A stretch of 64,000 bases of DNA from Hymenobacter aranciens. GTDB lineage: Bacteria; Bacteroidota; Bacteroidia; Cytophagales; Hymenobacteraceae. Made by a program: the position numbers and the translations under genes. Below the pieces are notes generated by a model, which saw only the letters and a list, made by a program, of their open reading frames with translations, had not been told where the DNA came from and ran no database searches. This document shows, piece by piece, positions 10,287-19,547 of the stretch (the first letter of the stretch is position 1; the number at the start of each line of letters is the position of its first letter). The stretch is taken from positions 395,089 through 459,088 of the forward strand of contig NZ_JAUQSY010000004.1 of assembly GCF_030580865.1 (NCBI RefSeq), given 5' to 3'.

Positions 10287-10844
10287 GTGAGTCCGGCTCT
10301 CCCGCGCACGCCGCTACTCACGGCCCGCCTGCTACTGCGCCCCTACGAGCCGGCCGATGCGCCGGCCTTCGCCGCGCTGCTGCTGGCCAATCAGGCCCGC
10401 ATCCAGGTTTCCTTTCCCGAGCGGTTGCAGGCGGCGCTGGCGCCGGGCGGCGCGCTGGCCTCCATCCAGAACTTCATGCAGGACTGGCGCACGGGACGCT
10501 TCTACGTGCTCGGCATCTGGCAGCACAACACCAGCCACTACCTCGGCGACATTTGCCTGCTGCCGCACCCGCCCACGGGCGGCGAAATCGGATACTACCT
10601 GGCTGCCGAGGCCGAGGGACAGGGCTACGCCCGCGAGGCACTGGAGGCCGTGGTAGCCTTTGGCTTCGGTACCCTTGGATTGAGCAGCCTCACTATCCGC
10701 TGCTACGCCAGTAACGAGCGGGCCCAAGCCGTAGCCCGGGCCATTGGCTTTCAGGAAGATATTGTGCCGCCGAAGAAATCGTTCTGGTTTCGCTCGTTGA
10801 GCAGCACGGAAGAAATCCGCCGCTTCGTTCTGACACGCAGCTAG
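10287..10844 (+). CDS. GNAT-family N-acetyltransferase (RimJ/RimL-like)
   Basis: A 185-residue protein with the RimJ/RimL layout: an N-terminal LLTARLLLRPYEPADAPAFA segment, a central GEIGYYLAAEAEGQGYAREA region with the acetyl-CoA-binding Q/GxGxA loop, and the SNERAQAVARAIGF motif near the C-terminus. Family members transfer an acetyl group from acetyl-CoA to protein N-termini or small amines; the substrate is not predictable. The start is a GTG 13 bases after the previous gene, chosen because it precedes the first conserved strand. The gene converges on a minus-strand gene with only four bases between the stop codons. Confidence 0.85.
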   Translation: MSPALPRTPLLTARLLLRPYEPADAPAFAALLLANQARIQVSFPERLQAALAPGGALASIQNFMQDWRTGRFYVLGIWQHNTSHYLGDICLLPHPPTGGEIGYYLAAEAEGQGYAREALEAVVAFGFGTLGLSSLTIRCYASNERAQAVARAIGFQEDIVPPKKSFWFRSLSSTEEIRRFVLTRS

Positions 10845-10848
10845 CAAG

Positions 10849-12102
10849 CTACTGCCCCGCCCGCATTCGTCGGCTCACGTTGCCCAGCAGCCATTCCTGC
10901 CGGAAATTAAAGTACATGCTGAACGAGTAGTCAAACAGACTGGAATTGTTCAGGTCGAATATCGGCTCCACGCGGGCCGTAACCGCCGCCGCATCGGAAA
11001 TCCGGAAGTCGCGCATCAGGCGCAGAATCACTATCTGCCGGTTAGGTTCGATATAGTCCGGGTTCGACACCGTGCGTGAAGCGCCCTGGTACAGGTCGCC
11101 CCCCAGCACCGAGATGAAGTTGGAGCCGCGCCAGTAGCTCACCATCAGGTCGGCATACCGGGTTTCGACGGTCCCGTTCAAATACAGCCCCCAGCCGCGA
11201 CGGTACGGGAAAAGCCCCCGGGTAAAAGAGTAGTCTTGGTAGCCCACACCGTAGCCGTTGAAGCGGAGCGCCTGCACGGTAGGCCCCGCCAGTTGATAAC
11301 GCGCCTCCAGCCCCAGTGCCCCGTTGAATACGGTTTGCAGCGGTTTATCCAGCGTATCAATCTGCCCGCCGCGGTGAATAGCGGTGAACTGGAATGGTAT
11401 GGCTACGTGCCACTTGCTATTATCGGGACTGACGCGGTAGCTGCTGCTCAGGCCGCCGGCCACTTCCTCCTGGTAGTTACTGTAGCGGTACTGCTGCCGC
11501 TGCCAGTCTACCCACTGGTCGAAGAACAGCCGCTTACCCTGGAAACGCGTCTGAATGCCCTCCTCCAACGGATTGAGCATTACGCGCTCGAAATTGAACA
11601 GCGGCTCAATATAATTATGGTGCAGCGTCGACCGGATGTTGCCAAAAATTATCTGCTGCTTGCCCGTCGTCCAGGTAGCCCGGAAGGTGGGGCGCACCTG
11701 CTGTAGCTCGGGGTTGCCAAAGTCTTTCCACAGAAAAACGCCGCCATCCAGCCGCAGGTTTTTGAGCGGATAATAGGTTAGCTGTGGGTTCAACTGCGTG
11801 CCATACAGTGTATAGCCTTCAATTATTTTGTTGAAATACTCATTATCCTTGAAAAAGACGAATGCATTCAAAGATAGCCGCAGGTCACCCGCCTTTATGC
11901 CCCGCTCCCCTTTCTCGCCGGCTATTTCCGCATCCAGCGAGTCCCGACGCTGCTCACTATCGCCGATGCTGGCCGAAGTAGCGGGTCGAAATCCGCCCGG
12001 TGTGGGGCTGGTAAACGCCCGGTTATCCAGCTGCGCTCGCGCCGATTCTACCGTAATTAGCACAAGCCCAAGGGCAACTAAATTTTTTAGAAATTTATGC
12101 AT
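10849..12102 (-). CDS. Probable outer-membrane beta-barrel protein of unknown function
   Basis: A 417-residue protein with a signal peptide (residues 1 to about 24, ending ARAQ). The rest alternates aromatic and polar residues in many short strands, for example GVGYQDYSFTRGLFPYRRGW and SLFDYSFSMYFNFRQEW, as in outer-membrane barrels. I recognise no family. The ATG at 12102 starts the signal peptide; a further upstream in-frame ATG at 12126 adds eight unneeded residues. It stands alone on the minus strand between a GNAT gene and recA. Confidence 0.65.
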   Translation of the reverse strand: MHKFLKNLVALGLVLITVESARAQLDNRAFTSPTPGGFRPATSASIGDSEQRRDSLDAEIAGEKGERGIKAGDLRLSLNAFVFFKDNEYFNKIIEGYTLYGTQLNPQLTYYPLKNLRLDGGVFLWKDFGNPELQQVRPTFRATWTTGKQQIIFGNIRSTLHHNYIEPLFNFERVMLNPLEEGIQTRFQGKRLFFDQWVDWQRQQYRYSNYQEEVAGGLSSSYRVSPDNSKWHVAIPFQFTAIHRGGQIDTLDKPLQTVFNGALGLEARYQLAGPTVQALRFNGYGVGYQDYSFTRGLFPYRRGWGLYLNGTVETRYADLMVSYWRGSNFISVLGGDLYQGASRTVSNPDYIEPNRQIVILRLMRDFRISDAAAVTARVEPIFDLNNSSLFDYSFSMYFNFRQEWLLGNVSRRMRAGQ

Positions 12103-12225
12103 AAATTTGCCCTGCGACGGGCACAAAAACGATGGTCGCTCTGTTAGAAAAAGCCGTCCAGAAGCGGCCTGAGGCCAGCAATTTCAAGGCTGGCAATCAG
12201 GTATCCGGATTGGCCTTTTTTCGCT

Positions 12226-12233
12226 TATCTTTA
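12226..12233 (+). promoter_or_regulatory. Possible -7 element for recA
   Basis: TATCTTTA differs from TAnnTTTG only at the last base and lies 35 bases before the recA start. A TTG at 12210-12212 is too close (13-base spacer) for the usual -33 spacing. No LexA box could be identified with confidence. Confidence 0.35.
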
Positions 12234-12268
12234 CCAAACCTAACTTCCTTTTTTTTAACCCAACCCCA

Positions 12269-13351
12269 ATGGCAGTAGCAACTGACAAAGCAGCCCCGGC
12301 CTCCCAGGCCGACGCCAAAGCCAAAGCCCTTCAACTCACCCTCGATAAGCTGGATAAGGCTTACGGCAAAGGTACCGTGATGAAGCTCTCCGACCAGAAG
12401 GTGAGCGACATTCCGGCCATCAGCACCGGCTCGCTCTCGCTGGATATCGCGCTGGGCATCGGCGGGTTGCCCCGCGGTCGGGTGGTAGAAATTTACGGCC
12501 CGGAATCGTCGGGTAAGACGACGCTGACCATGCACGCCATTGCCGAAGCCCAGAAGAAGGGCGGCATTGCCGCGTTCATCGACGCCGAGCACGCCTTCGA
12601 CCCGACTTATGCTCAGAAACTGGGCATCGACACCGCCAACCTGCTCATCGCCCAGCCCGACAACGGCGAGCAGGCCCTCGAAATCGCCGACCAGCTGATT
12701 TCCAGCGGTGCCATCGACATTATTGTAATTGACTCCGTGGCCGCTCTCGTGCCGAAAGGCGAGCTCGAAGGCGACATGGGCGACTCGAAAGTGGGCCTGC
12801 ACGCCCGCCTCATGAGCCAGGCCCTGCGGAAGCTCACCGGCACCATCAACAAGACCAACTGCCTGTGCATCTTTATCAACCAGCTGCGTGAGAAAATCGG
12901 CGTGATGTTCGGCTCGCCCGAAACCACGACCGGCGGTAACGCCCTGAAATTCTACGCTTCGGTGCGCCTCGACATCCGTCGTATCGGCCAAATCAAGGAA
13001 GATAAGGACAACGTGACCGGCAACCGCACCAAAGTGAAAGTGGTGAAAAACAAAGTAGCCCCGCCCTTCAAAGTGGTGGAGTTCGACATCATCTACGGTC
13101 AGGGCATCTCGAAAGTAGGTGAGATTGTGGACCTGGGCGTGGACTTCGGCATCATTGCCAAGTCGGGCTCGTGGTTCAGCTACGACGACAAGAAAATCGG
13201 CCAGGGCCGTGAGGCCGTGAAAACCCTGCTGCTCGACAACCCCGAGCTGGCCGAGGAAATCGAAGCCAAAATTCGCACCATGGCGAAAGGCGACGACGCC
13301 GTGCTGCCCATCGACATGGACGGCCCTGAGGACGGCGAGGATACCCTCTAA
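12269..13351 (+). CDS. recA: Recombinase RecA
   Basis: RecA forms ATP-dependent filaments on single-stranded DNA, drives strand exchange and serves as coprotease in the SOS response. The 360-residue length fits. Walker A is GPESSGKTT (residues 77-85), Walker B lies in [13 protein letters not shown], the L2-region motif [20 protein letters not shown] is present, and the C-terminus is acidic ([12 protein letters not shown]). It is monocistronic, with its own upstream -7-like element and a strong terminator downstream. The long minus-strand open frame across it is a shadow. Confidence 0.98.
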   Translation: MAVATDKAAPASQADAKAKALQLTLDKLDKAYGKGTVMKLSDQKVSDIPAISTGSLSLDIALGIGGLPRGRVVEIYGPESSGKTTLTMHAIAEAQKKGGIAAFIDAEHAFDPTYAQKLGIDTANLLIAQPDNGEQALEIADQLISSGAIDIIVIDSVAALVPKGELEGDMGDSKVGLHARLMSQALRKLTGTINKTNCLCIFINQLREKIGVMFGSPETTTGGNALKFYASVRLDIRRIGQIKEDKDNVTGNRTKVKVVKNKVAPPFKVVEFDIIYGQGISKVGEIVDLGVDFGIIAKSGSWFSYDDKKIGQGREAVKTLLLDNPELAEEIEAKIRTMAKGDDAVLPIDMDGPEDGEDTL

Positions 13352-13370
13352 GCCCTTCGAACTTAATATA

Positions 13371-13406
13371 GAAAAAGCCCGTTGCAACCCCGCGACGGGC
13401 TTTTTC
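13371..13406. terminator. Terminator after recA
   Basis: GAAAAAGCCCGT pairs perfectly with ACGGGCTTTTTC around a 12-base loop and ends in a T-run. The A/T symmetry would let it work in both directions. Confidence 0.9.
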
Positions 13407-13471
13407 GTGTTCGTACTTTTACTGGCATTCGGTTTGTCTATCGGCTTTTTGTGTCTACTTCTTCTGTTATT

Positions 13472-14284
13472 ATGAACCGCCGCTGGCTCTTCATTACCCC
13501 ACTTATTGGTTTCTTACTGGCTGCCGCCACACCTCAGCTCGGCCCGGGCGATGCCGTGCGCAACATCCCGCAGAATAGCTTCGGACGCGGCGAAGTGCTG
13601 AGCTATAAAGTACATTACGGCTTCCTGAATGGCGGCGAGGCCACCGTGGAAACCAGCCGCGGCCTGGAGCGCGTGAACGACCGGCCCTGCTACAAGGCCA
13701 CCGTCAGCGGCAAGACCATCGGCTCAGTGGACCTGTTTATGCGGGTGCGTGACCAGTGGCGCTCCTACATCGACACGACCAGCATCCTGCCCATTCGCAC
13801 CCAGCGCGACATTGCCGAAAACAACTATCGTAAGAAAGAAACTGTGGATTTTGACCACCAGCACGACCATGTGGATGTGCACGACCACACCAAGAATACG
13901 CGAAGTAACTACAGGATTGTCAATAATTCGCTTGACATGGTGAGCGGTTTTTACTACCTGCGCACGCTCAATTTTGAGCGTATGAAAGTCGGTGATGTTA
14001 TCAAAATGCCGGGCTTCTTCGATGGGGAAAACTTCATGCTGGAAGTAGTATATAAGGGGCGGCAAGTAGTTGAAACCAAAGCAGGCGACATTCGCACCTT
14101 TAAGCTGGTGCCGAAGATGCCCGCCAACAAGATTTTCAAGGGTGAGAATGCCATTACGGTGTACTTGTCCGATGATTTAAACAAAATTCCGGTGCTGTTT
14201 CAGGCCGAGATGTTCGTGGGCTCGGTGAAGGTGGATATGTTCAAGTACCAGGGCCTGCGCTCGCGGCTGAACATTGTGAAATAG
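13472..14284 (+). CDS. DUF3108 domain-containing exported protein
   Basis: A 270-residue protein with an N-terminal signal sequence (RRWLFITPLIGFLLAAATP). The body matches what I know of DUF3108: it opens with GRGEVLSYKVHYGFLNGGEA and contains VDLFMRVRDQWRSYID and the later VKAGDIRTFKL-like strand (here ETKAGDIRTFKL). The family is widespread in Bacteroidota and Proteobacteria, is periplasmic and has no settled function. The ATG at 13472 was chosen because 30 upstream in-frame residues would come from the recA terminator region. Confidence 0.85.
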   Translation: MNRRWLFITPLIGFLLAAATPQLGPGDAVRNIPQNSFGRGEVLSYKVHYGFLNGGEATVETSRGLERVNDRPCYKATVSGKTIGSVDLFMRVRDQWRSYIDTTSILPIRTQRDIAENNYRKKETVDFDHQHDHVDVHDHTKNTRSNYRIVNNSLDMVSGFYYLRTLNFERMKVGDVIKMPGFFDGENFMLEVVYKGRQVVETKAGDIRTFKLVPKMPANKIFKGENAITVYLSDDLNKIPVLFQAEMFVGSVKVDMFKYQGLRSRLNIVK

Positions 14285-14339
14285 GGGCGCTTAGCGGCTG
14301 GTCACACAAACGTAACACGGGCAAGGGCGGGGTTGGCGG

Positions 14340-14348
14340 TACCTTTGC
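14340..14348 (+). promoter_or_regulatory. Bacteroidota -7 promoter element for the response regulator
   Basis: TACCTTTGC, identical to the guaB element, lies 36 bases before the GTG start at 14385. No well-placed TTG -33 element was found. Confidence 0.6.
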
Positions 14349-14384
14349 GGCGCGATACTGCGCTCCATTTAAGTTCTTCACGCC

Positions 14385-15080
<696 letters not shown>

Positions 15081-15104
15081 CTGCATTCCGGCCTTTTATC
15101 TCAC

Positions 15105-15140
15105 CAAATGAGCAACGGCGGGCGCGTCGTTGCTCATTTG
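15105..15140 (+). terminator. Hairpin between response regulator and kinase
   Basis: Perfect 13-base arms (CAAATGAGCAACG at 15105-15117 and its complement at 15128-15140) enclose a 10-base loop, followed by CTTTG. It may attenuate the downstream kinase rather than fully terminate. Confidence 0.5.
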
Positions 15141-15157
15141 CTTTGTAGCTTGACCGT

Positions 15158-16210
15158 ATGAATCTGTCCTCGCGCAACATTGCCATTCTGCTGGCCATTC
15201 TGGTTGCCGGTGTGCTCACCACTTTCGCTTACATCTTGCCTTCACTGTCGTTTCAGGAGGCGTTTTTGGCAACGGGCGTGACGGTGGCGGCCTGCTTTCT
15301 CTTGCTTTATCTGTCGTTCGAAGCGCTGATTTTCCGGGAAATCAACGGGATATACGCTGGCTTAGAACACATCAAGCGCAAAGAATTTAAAAAGCTGAGC
15401 AACAAGTTTTTATTTCGCCCTGAGCCAATCAAGCGAGTGCGCGACGAGATTTTACAGATGGCCGAGCGCCGCCAACAGGAGCTGGACGAACTGATGCGCC
15501 TGCAGGCCCTGCGCCGAGAGTTTCTGGCCGATGTCTCGCATGAGCTAAAAACGCCGCTATTTGCAGCTCAGGGCTTTGTGCATACTATTTTAGATGATGA
15601 AGACGACGATATTGACGTGGCCACCCGCCGCAAGTTTCTGAGCAAAGCCGCCGCCAGCCTCGACACCCTCGATGCGCTGGTGCAGGACCTTGTGACCATT
15701 GCCCAACTCGAAAAAGGGGTGGTGAGAATGCGCCGTCAGCGCTTCGATGTGGTGGCGCTGGTACAGGAGATTTTTGAGCTGCTGGAGCAGCAAGCCGAGC
15801 ACCGGGGCACTACGCTGGCGCTATTTCCGCCCACCTTACCTACCGATGGGCTAATAGTAATAGCCGACCGTAACCGTATCCGTCAGGTGTTAATCAATCT
15901 GATTGATAACGCTATCAAGTACGGTCGCGACAATGGCCGCGTGGTGGTGTCGCTGGTTGAAGGCAGCCGCCAGATTCGCATTGCTGTGCGCGACGATGGC
16001 GCTGGCATCGCGCCGGAGCACCAGAACCGGATTTTCGAGCGGTTTTATCGGATTGATAAAAGCCGCTCGCGTGACTCAGGCGGCTCGGGGTTGGGCCTGG
16101 CCATCAGCAAGCACATTGTGGAAGCGCACAAGTCTACTATAAAGGTAAAGAGCACGCTGGGGGAGGGCACGACGCTGGAGTTCAAGCTCAGCAAACCGAA
16201 AGCGGTATAA
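15158..16210 (+). CDS. Membrane histidine kinase, PhoR-like
   Basis: A 350-residue kinase. Two N-terminal transmembrane helices (about 8-28 and 38-58) are separated by only about ten residues, so there is almost no periplasmic sensor. A short linker leads to the HisKA helix with His128 in DVSHELKTPL, and the ATPase domain shows LINLIDNAIKYG (N box), VRDDGAGI (G1) and GSGLGLAISKHIVEAH (G2). It should phosphorylate the response regulator encoded just upstream. The tiny periplasmic loop suggests it senses through the membrane or a partner protein. Confidence 0.93.
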   Translation: MNLSSRNIAILLAILVAGVLTTFAYILPSLSFQEAFLATGVTVAACFLLLYLSFEALIFREINGIYAGLEHIKRKEFKKLSNKFLFRPEPIKRVRDEILQMAERRQQELDELMRLQALRREFLADVSHELKTPLFAAQGFVHTILDDEDDDIDVATRRKFLSKAAASLDTLDALVQDLVTIAQLEKGVVRMRRQRFDVVALVQEIFELLEQQAEHRGTTLALFPPTLPTDGLIVIADRNRIRQVLINLIDNAIKYGRDNGRVVVSLVEGSRQIRIAVRDDGAGIAPEHQNRIFERFYRIDKSRSRDSGGSGLGLAISKHIVEAHKSTIKVKSTLGEGTTLEFKLSKPKAV

Positions 16211-16213
16211 GAA

Positions 16214-16310
16214 CTGTCATGCTGAGCGCAGCGAAGTATCCTATCACGCCGGAATGATTTACTGCATCGTTGCAGCGTGAGAGGATACTTCGCTGCGCTC
16301 AGCATGACAG
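16214..16310. repeat. Perfect 29-base inverted repeat, CTGTCATGCTGAGCGCAG family, copy 2
   Basis: Arms 16214-16242 and 16282-16310 are exact reverse complements with a 39-base centre that also holds a TCACG/CGTGA inner stem. The outer half matches the imperfect copy at 9741-9846. It occupies nearly the whole gap between the kinase and pseudouridine synthase genes. Confidence 0.92.
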
Positions 16311-16332
16311 GAGCCGTACCTTCGTGCTTCTT

Positions 16333-17046
16333 ATGAAGCTACCGAATTTCAAGGACCTCATCCTATTCGAAAACGACGACTACCTCGTCGTGAATAAACC
16401 GCCCTTCCTGGCCACACTCGACGAGCGGGTGGGCGGCGCGCCTAACCTGCTGCGCCTAGCCCGGCAGGACTACGACGACATCCAGGCTGCCCACCGCCTC
16501 GACCGCGAAACCAGCGGCGCGCTGGCCTTCGCCAAAAATCCGGCCGCCTACCGCCACCTCGCTATGCAGTTTGAAAACCGCGAGGTGAACAAGCAGTATC
16601 ATGCCGTAGTGTGGGGCACGCCGCAGCTGGACAAGGTGTTGGTGGAGCGCAATATTGAGAACACCACGCGGGGCAAAGCCCGGCTGGCCTATAAGGGTAA
16701 AGAGGCCGAAACGGTGTTTACGACCCTCGAAACCTACGCCCGCCACGCCCTCATTCTGGCCGAGCCCATCACCGGCCGGATGCACCAGATTCGCCTGCAC
16801 CTGATGTATTTGCAGGCGCCCATCGTGGGTGATGTGACGTATGGCGGCGAGGATTTTTACCTTTCTTCCTTAAAAAAGAAGTTTAACATGAAGGAAGGCG
16901 AGGAGGAACAGCCCTTCATTAAGCGCTTCGCGCTGCACGCGGCGCGGCTGCAATTCACGGGGCTGGATGGCGAACAAATCGTGGTGGAAGCACCATATCC
17001 GAAGGATTTCCGGGTGCTGGTGGATGTGCTTCGGCAGAATCATTAA
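16333..17046 (+). CDS. RluA-family pseudouridine synthase
   Basis: A 237-residue enzyme converting uridine to pseudouridine in RNA. Motif I is VVNKPPFLATLDERVG, and the catalytic motif HRLDRETSGALAFAKN carries the invariant aspartate. GRMHQIRLHLMYLQAPIVGDVTYGG is the RluA C-terminal signature. There is no S4 domain, so it resembles the shorter RluA/RluC-like members; the target nucleotide cannot be named. The ATG at 16333 was chosen because an in-frame ATG at 16270 lies within the palindrome. TACCTTCG at 16317-16324 is a possible -7 element that would give a very short leader. Confidence 0.9.
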   Translation: MKLPNFKDLILFENDDYLVVNKPPFLATLDERVGGAPNLLRLARQDYDDIQAAHRLDRETSGALAFAKNPAAYRHLAMQFENREVNKQYHAVVWGTPQLDKVLVERNIENTTRGKARLAYKGKEAETVFTTLETYARHALILAEPITGRMHQIRLHLMYLQAPIVGDVTYGGEDFYLSSLKKKFNMKEGEEEQPFIKRFALHAARLQFTGLDGEQIVVEAPYPKDFRVLVDVLRQNH

Positions 17047-17058
17047 GCCCTCGAGTCG

Positions 17059-17622
17059 ATGCAGGACGTTTGGAAACGCTTTGAAAACTGGCTGCAAGCC
17101 AATGCACCGCAGTTGCTGGAAGATTTGAATCCGCCTGCGTCGGAAGACGAGTTGCAGCAACTAACGACACTTATTGGAACTGAGTTACCGGCTGATTTTC
17201 CAGCCTTCTACCGCATTCACAACGGACAGAAAGGCAAGTTGGGCGGCCTGATTGATGCCGAAGAACTGCTATCGGTTTCGCGGATGATTGATGAATGGAC
17301 CATCTGGAACGACCTGCTGAAAGGCGGCGATTTCGACGGCACTATTTCCCAGCCTGCGCCGAGCGTGCGCGCCGATTGGTGGAACCCGCGCTGGCTGCCG
17401 CTAACCTATGATGGCGCGGGCAACCATTGCTGCCTCGATTTGGACCCGGCTGAGGGTGGCAATTATGGGCAGGTGATTCGCATGTGGCACGACGATGCCG
17501 AGCGGACCTTGCTCACCGACTCCTTTGCGGAGTGGATGGAACAGTACGTGGCGGGGCTGGAATCGGGCGCGTACGTCTTCAGCGAAGACTACGACGGCCT
17601 CATCTCGAAGGACGATTTGTAG
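17059..17622 (+). CDS. SMI1/KNR4 (SUKH) family protein
   Basis: A 187-residue single-domain protein with the SMI1/KNR4 layout: an N-terminal helix pair, PASEDELQQL, then LPADFPAFYRIHNGQKG, a central WLPLTYDGAGNHCCLDLDP strand pair, and LLTDSFAEWMEQYVAGLESG near the end. In bacteria such proteins are often immunity partners of contact-dependent or polymorphic toxins, but many stand alone. No toxin gene is adjacent; the upstream neighbour, 12 bases away, is a pseudouridine synthase and the downstream neighbours are ribosomal genes. A regulatory or scaffolding role is equally possible. Confidence 0.85.
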   Translation: MQDVWKRFENWLQANAPQLLEDLNPPASEDELQQLTTLIGTELPADFPAFYRIHNGQKGKLGGLIDAEELLSVSRMIDEWTIWNDLLKGGDFDGTISQPAPSVRADWWNPRWLPLTYDGAGNHCCLDLDPAEGGNYGQVIRMWHDDAERTLLTDSFAEWMEQYVAGLESGAYVFSEDYDGLISKDDL

Positions 17623-17672
17623 GGGCGGGCGGCGCAACTAGCCGCTTTACAGGCATAAATTCCCGGCCGGAC

Positions 17673-17703
17673 TTGGTAATGTGGCGAGAATTCGGTACCT
17701 TTG
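17673..17703 (+). promoter_or_regulatory. Promoter of the rplM-rpsI operon
   Basis: TTG at 17673-17675, a 20-base spacer and TACCTTTG at 17696-17703 form a textbook Bacteroidota housekeeping promoter. Transcription would begin about 65 bases before rplM. Confidence 0.8.
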
Positions 17704-17777
17704 TGTCCGTTTTTCCCGAAGCCGTACTGGTTTCGGGTTTATTGTCAATTGCTTAGTCAATCTTTTTCCATACACTC

Positions 17778-18230
17778 ATGGACCACCTGAGCTTCAAGAC
17801 GACCCACGTCAACAAGGCCAACGCCCAGAAAAACTGGGTTATCGTAGATGCCAGCGTAGCCCCGCTCGGCCGCGTGTGCAGCCAAATTGCCAACTTCCTG
17901 CGTGGCAAGCACAAGCCCTCCTTCACCCCTAACTCGGACTGCGGCGACAACGTTATCGTTATCAACGCTGACAAGCTGCGCGTGACGGGCAAGAAAATGA
18001 CCGAGAAAGTGTACATCACCCACTCGGGCTACCCCGGCGGCCAGAAACGCCGCACCGTGCGCGAGCAGATGAACCGTGACTCGCGTCGCGTTATCGAGCA
18101 CGCCGTGAAAGGCATGCTGCAGGACAACCGCCTGGGCGCCGCCCAGTACCGCAACCTGTATGTGTACGCCGGTGCCGAGCATCCGCACGAAGCGCAGCAG
18201 CCGAAAGCTATCGAGCTGACCAACCTCTAA
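17778..18230 (+). CDS. rplM: 50S ribosomal protein L13
   Basis: A 150-residue L13, an early-assembling protein of the large subunit. The family signature WVIVDASVAPLGRVCSQIAN starts near residue 20, and the GYPGGQKRRTV segment and C-terminal EHPHEAQQPKAIEL are present. It is followed 54 bases later by rpsI, the usual L13-S9 pairing. The ATG at 17778 has no Shine-Dalgarno sequence, as expected in this phylum. Confidence 0.98.
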   Translation: MDHLSFKTTHVNKANAQKNWVIVDASVAPLGRVCSQIANFLRGKHKPSFTPNSDCGDNVIVINADKLRVTGKKMTEKVYITHSGYPGGQKRRTVREQMNRDSRRVIEHAVKGMLQDNRLGAAQYRNLYVYAGAEHPHEAQQPKAIELTNL

Positions 18231-18284
18231 GATTTCATCCGGCGTCGGCTTAACCTCCGCGCTATTTTTCAATTCATTCACCAA

Positions 18285-18671
18285 ATGGCAATTACCAACA
18301 CCTCTGGTAGAAGAAAAACCTCGGTGGCCCGCATCTACATGCAGGCCGGGCAAGGGAATATCACTATCAATGACCGGGACATGAAATCGTACTTCAGCAA
18401 CGAATTGCTGGAGAACGTCGTGAACCAACCCCTCGCAATCCTCGAGCAAGTCGGCCAGTACGACATCAAGGTGAACGTGAAGGGCGGCGGCATTTCGGCC
18501 CAGGCCGAGGCTATCCGTCTGGCAATCACCAAGGCGCTTGTGAGCGACAACGAAGAAGTTCGCCCGGCCCTGAAGAAAGAAGGTTTCCTGACCCGCGACC
18601 CCCGCATGGTGGAGCGCAAGAAATTCGGCAAGCGCAAAGCTCGTCGTTCGTTCCAATTCTCGAAACGCTAA
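18285..18671 (+). CDS. rpsI: 30S ribosomal protein S9
   Basis: A 128-residue S9. It opens ITNTSGRRKTSVARIYM and ends with the basic tail KFGKRKARRSFQFSKR that reaches toward tRNA in the P site of the small subunit. It is cotranscribed with rplM from the promoter at 17673 and lies 18 bases before rpsB. Confidence 0.98.
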   Translation: MAITNTSGRRKTSVARIYMQAGQGNITINDRDMKSYFSNELLENVVNQPLAILEQVGQYDIKVNVKGGGISAQAEAIRLAITKALVSDNEEVRPALKKEGFLTRDPRMVERKKFGKRKARRSFQFSKR

Positions 18672-18674
18672 TCC

Positions 18675-18680
18675 AGGAGG
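18675..18680 (+). promoter_or_regulatory. Strong Shine-Dalgarno sequence of rpsB
   Basis: AGGAGG sits nine bases before the rpsB ATG. This stands out because most genes in the window, including the ribosomal genes rplM and rpsI, have no such sequence, and Bacteroidota ribosomes generally do not use it. Confidence 0.8.
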
Positions 18681-18689
18681 ACTTTCATC

Positions 18690-19457
18690 ATGGCTCAGAC
18701 TACTTATAAGGACCTGCTCGACGCAGGTGCCCACTTTGGTCACCTCACCCGCAAGTGGGACCCCAAAATGGCGCCGTACATCTTCATGGAGAAGAACGGC
18801 ATCCACATTATTGACCTGAACAAGACGCTGGTATCGCTGGAATATGCGGCCAACGCCATTCGTAACATTGCCAAGAGCGGCCGCAAGGTGATGTTCGTGG
18901 CGACGAAAAAACAGGCTCAGGAAATCGTAACGACGGAGGCCCTGCGCCTCAAAATGCCGTACGTGACCGACCGTTGGCTGGGTGGTATGCTCACCAACTT
19001 CGCCACCGTGCGCAAGTCGCTGAAGAAAATGGCCACCATCGACAAGATGGTGAAAGAAAACACCGCTTACGCGGCTCTGGCAAAACGCGAGAAGCTGATG
19101 ATGAGCCGCGAGCGTGAGAAGCTTGACCGTGTACTCGGCGGTATCGCCGACCTCGGCCGCCTGCCCGCCGCGCTGTTTGTGGTGGACGTGAAGCGCGAGC
19201 ACATCGCCGTGAAAGAAGCTCAGAAACTGGGCATTCCGGTGTTCGCTATCGTGGACACGAACTCGAACCCCGAGCTGGTGCAGTTCCCGATTCCGGCCAA
19301 CGACGATGCCTCGAAGTCGATTCAGCTGATTATCAACGTTATTGGCAAGGCTATCGAAGATGGCCTGTCGGAGCGCAAGGTGGACAAAGAGGACGCCGAC
19401 CGCAAAGAGGCTGACGAAGCCGCCATTGCCGAAAAAACGACTGCTGACGAGGAATAA
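18690..19457 (+). CDS. rpsB: 30S ribosomal protein S2
   Basis: A 255-residue S2, a late-assembling protein that anchors S1. Signatures include GAHFGHLTRKWDPKMAPYIF and the second motif LGIPVFAIVDTNSNPELV. The C-terminus is an acidic tail rich in E, D and A. It follows rpsI and is followed, after a terminator and a palindromic repeat, by tsf, the normal rpsB-tsf order. Its consensus ribosome-binding site is exceptional here. Confidence 0.98.
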   Translation: MAQTTYKDLLDAGAHFGHLTRKWDPKMAPYIFMEKNGIHIIDLNKTLVSLEYAANAIRNIAKSGRKVMFVATKKQAQEIVTTEALRLKMPYVTDRWLGGMLTNFATVRKSLKKMATIDKMVKENTAYAALAKREKLMMSREREKLDRVLGGIADLGRLPAALFVVDVKREHIAVKEAQKLGIPVFAIVDTNSNPELVQFPIPANDDASKSIQLIINVIGKAIEDGLSERKVDKEDADRKEADEAAIAEKTTADEE

Positions 19458-19476
19458 GCCCTTGTAGCTCTTTGAG

Positions 19477-19525
19477 AAAAGGGGAACCTTCGAGTAGCAG
19501 TTGGCTCCGGGGGTTCCTCTTTTTT
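19477..19525 (+). terminator. Terminator after rpsB
   Basis: AAAAGGGGAACC pairs with GGTTCCTCTTTT (one G-U) around an approximately 20-base loop and runs into TTTTTT. It would separate tsf from the upstream ribosomal genes, or reduce its transcription. Confidence 0.75.
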
Positions 19526-19547
19526 ATTGCGGCCGTGAGGCCGCCAA

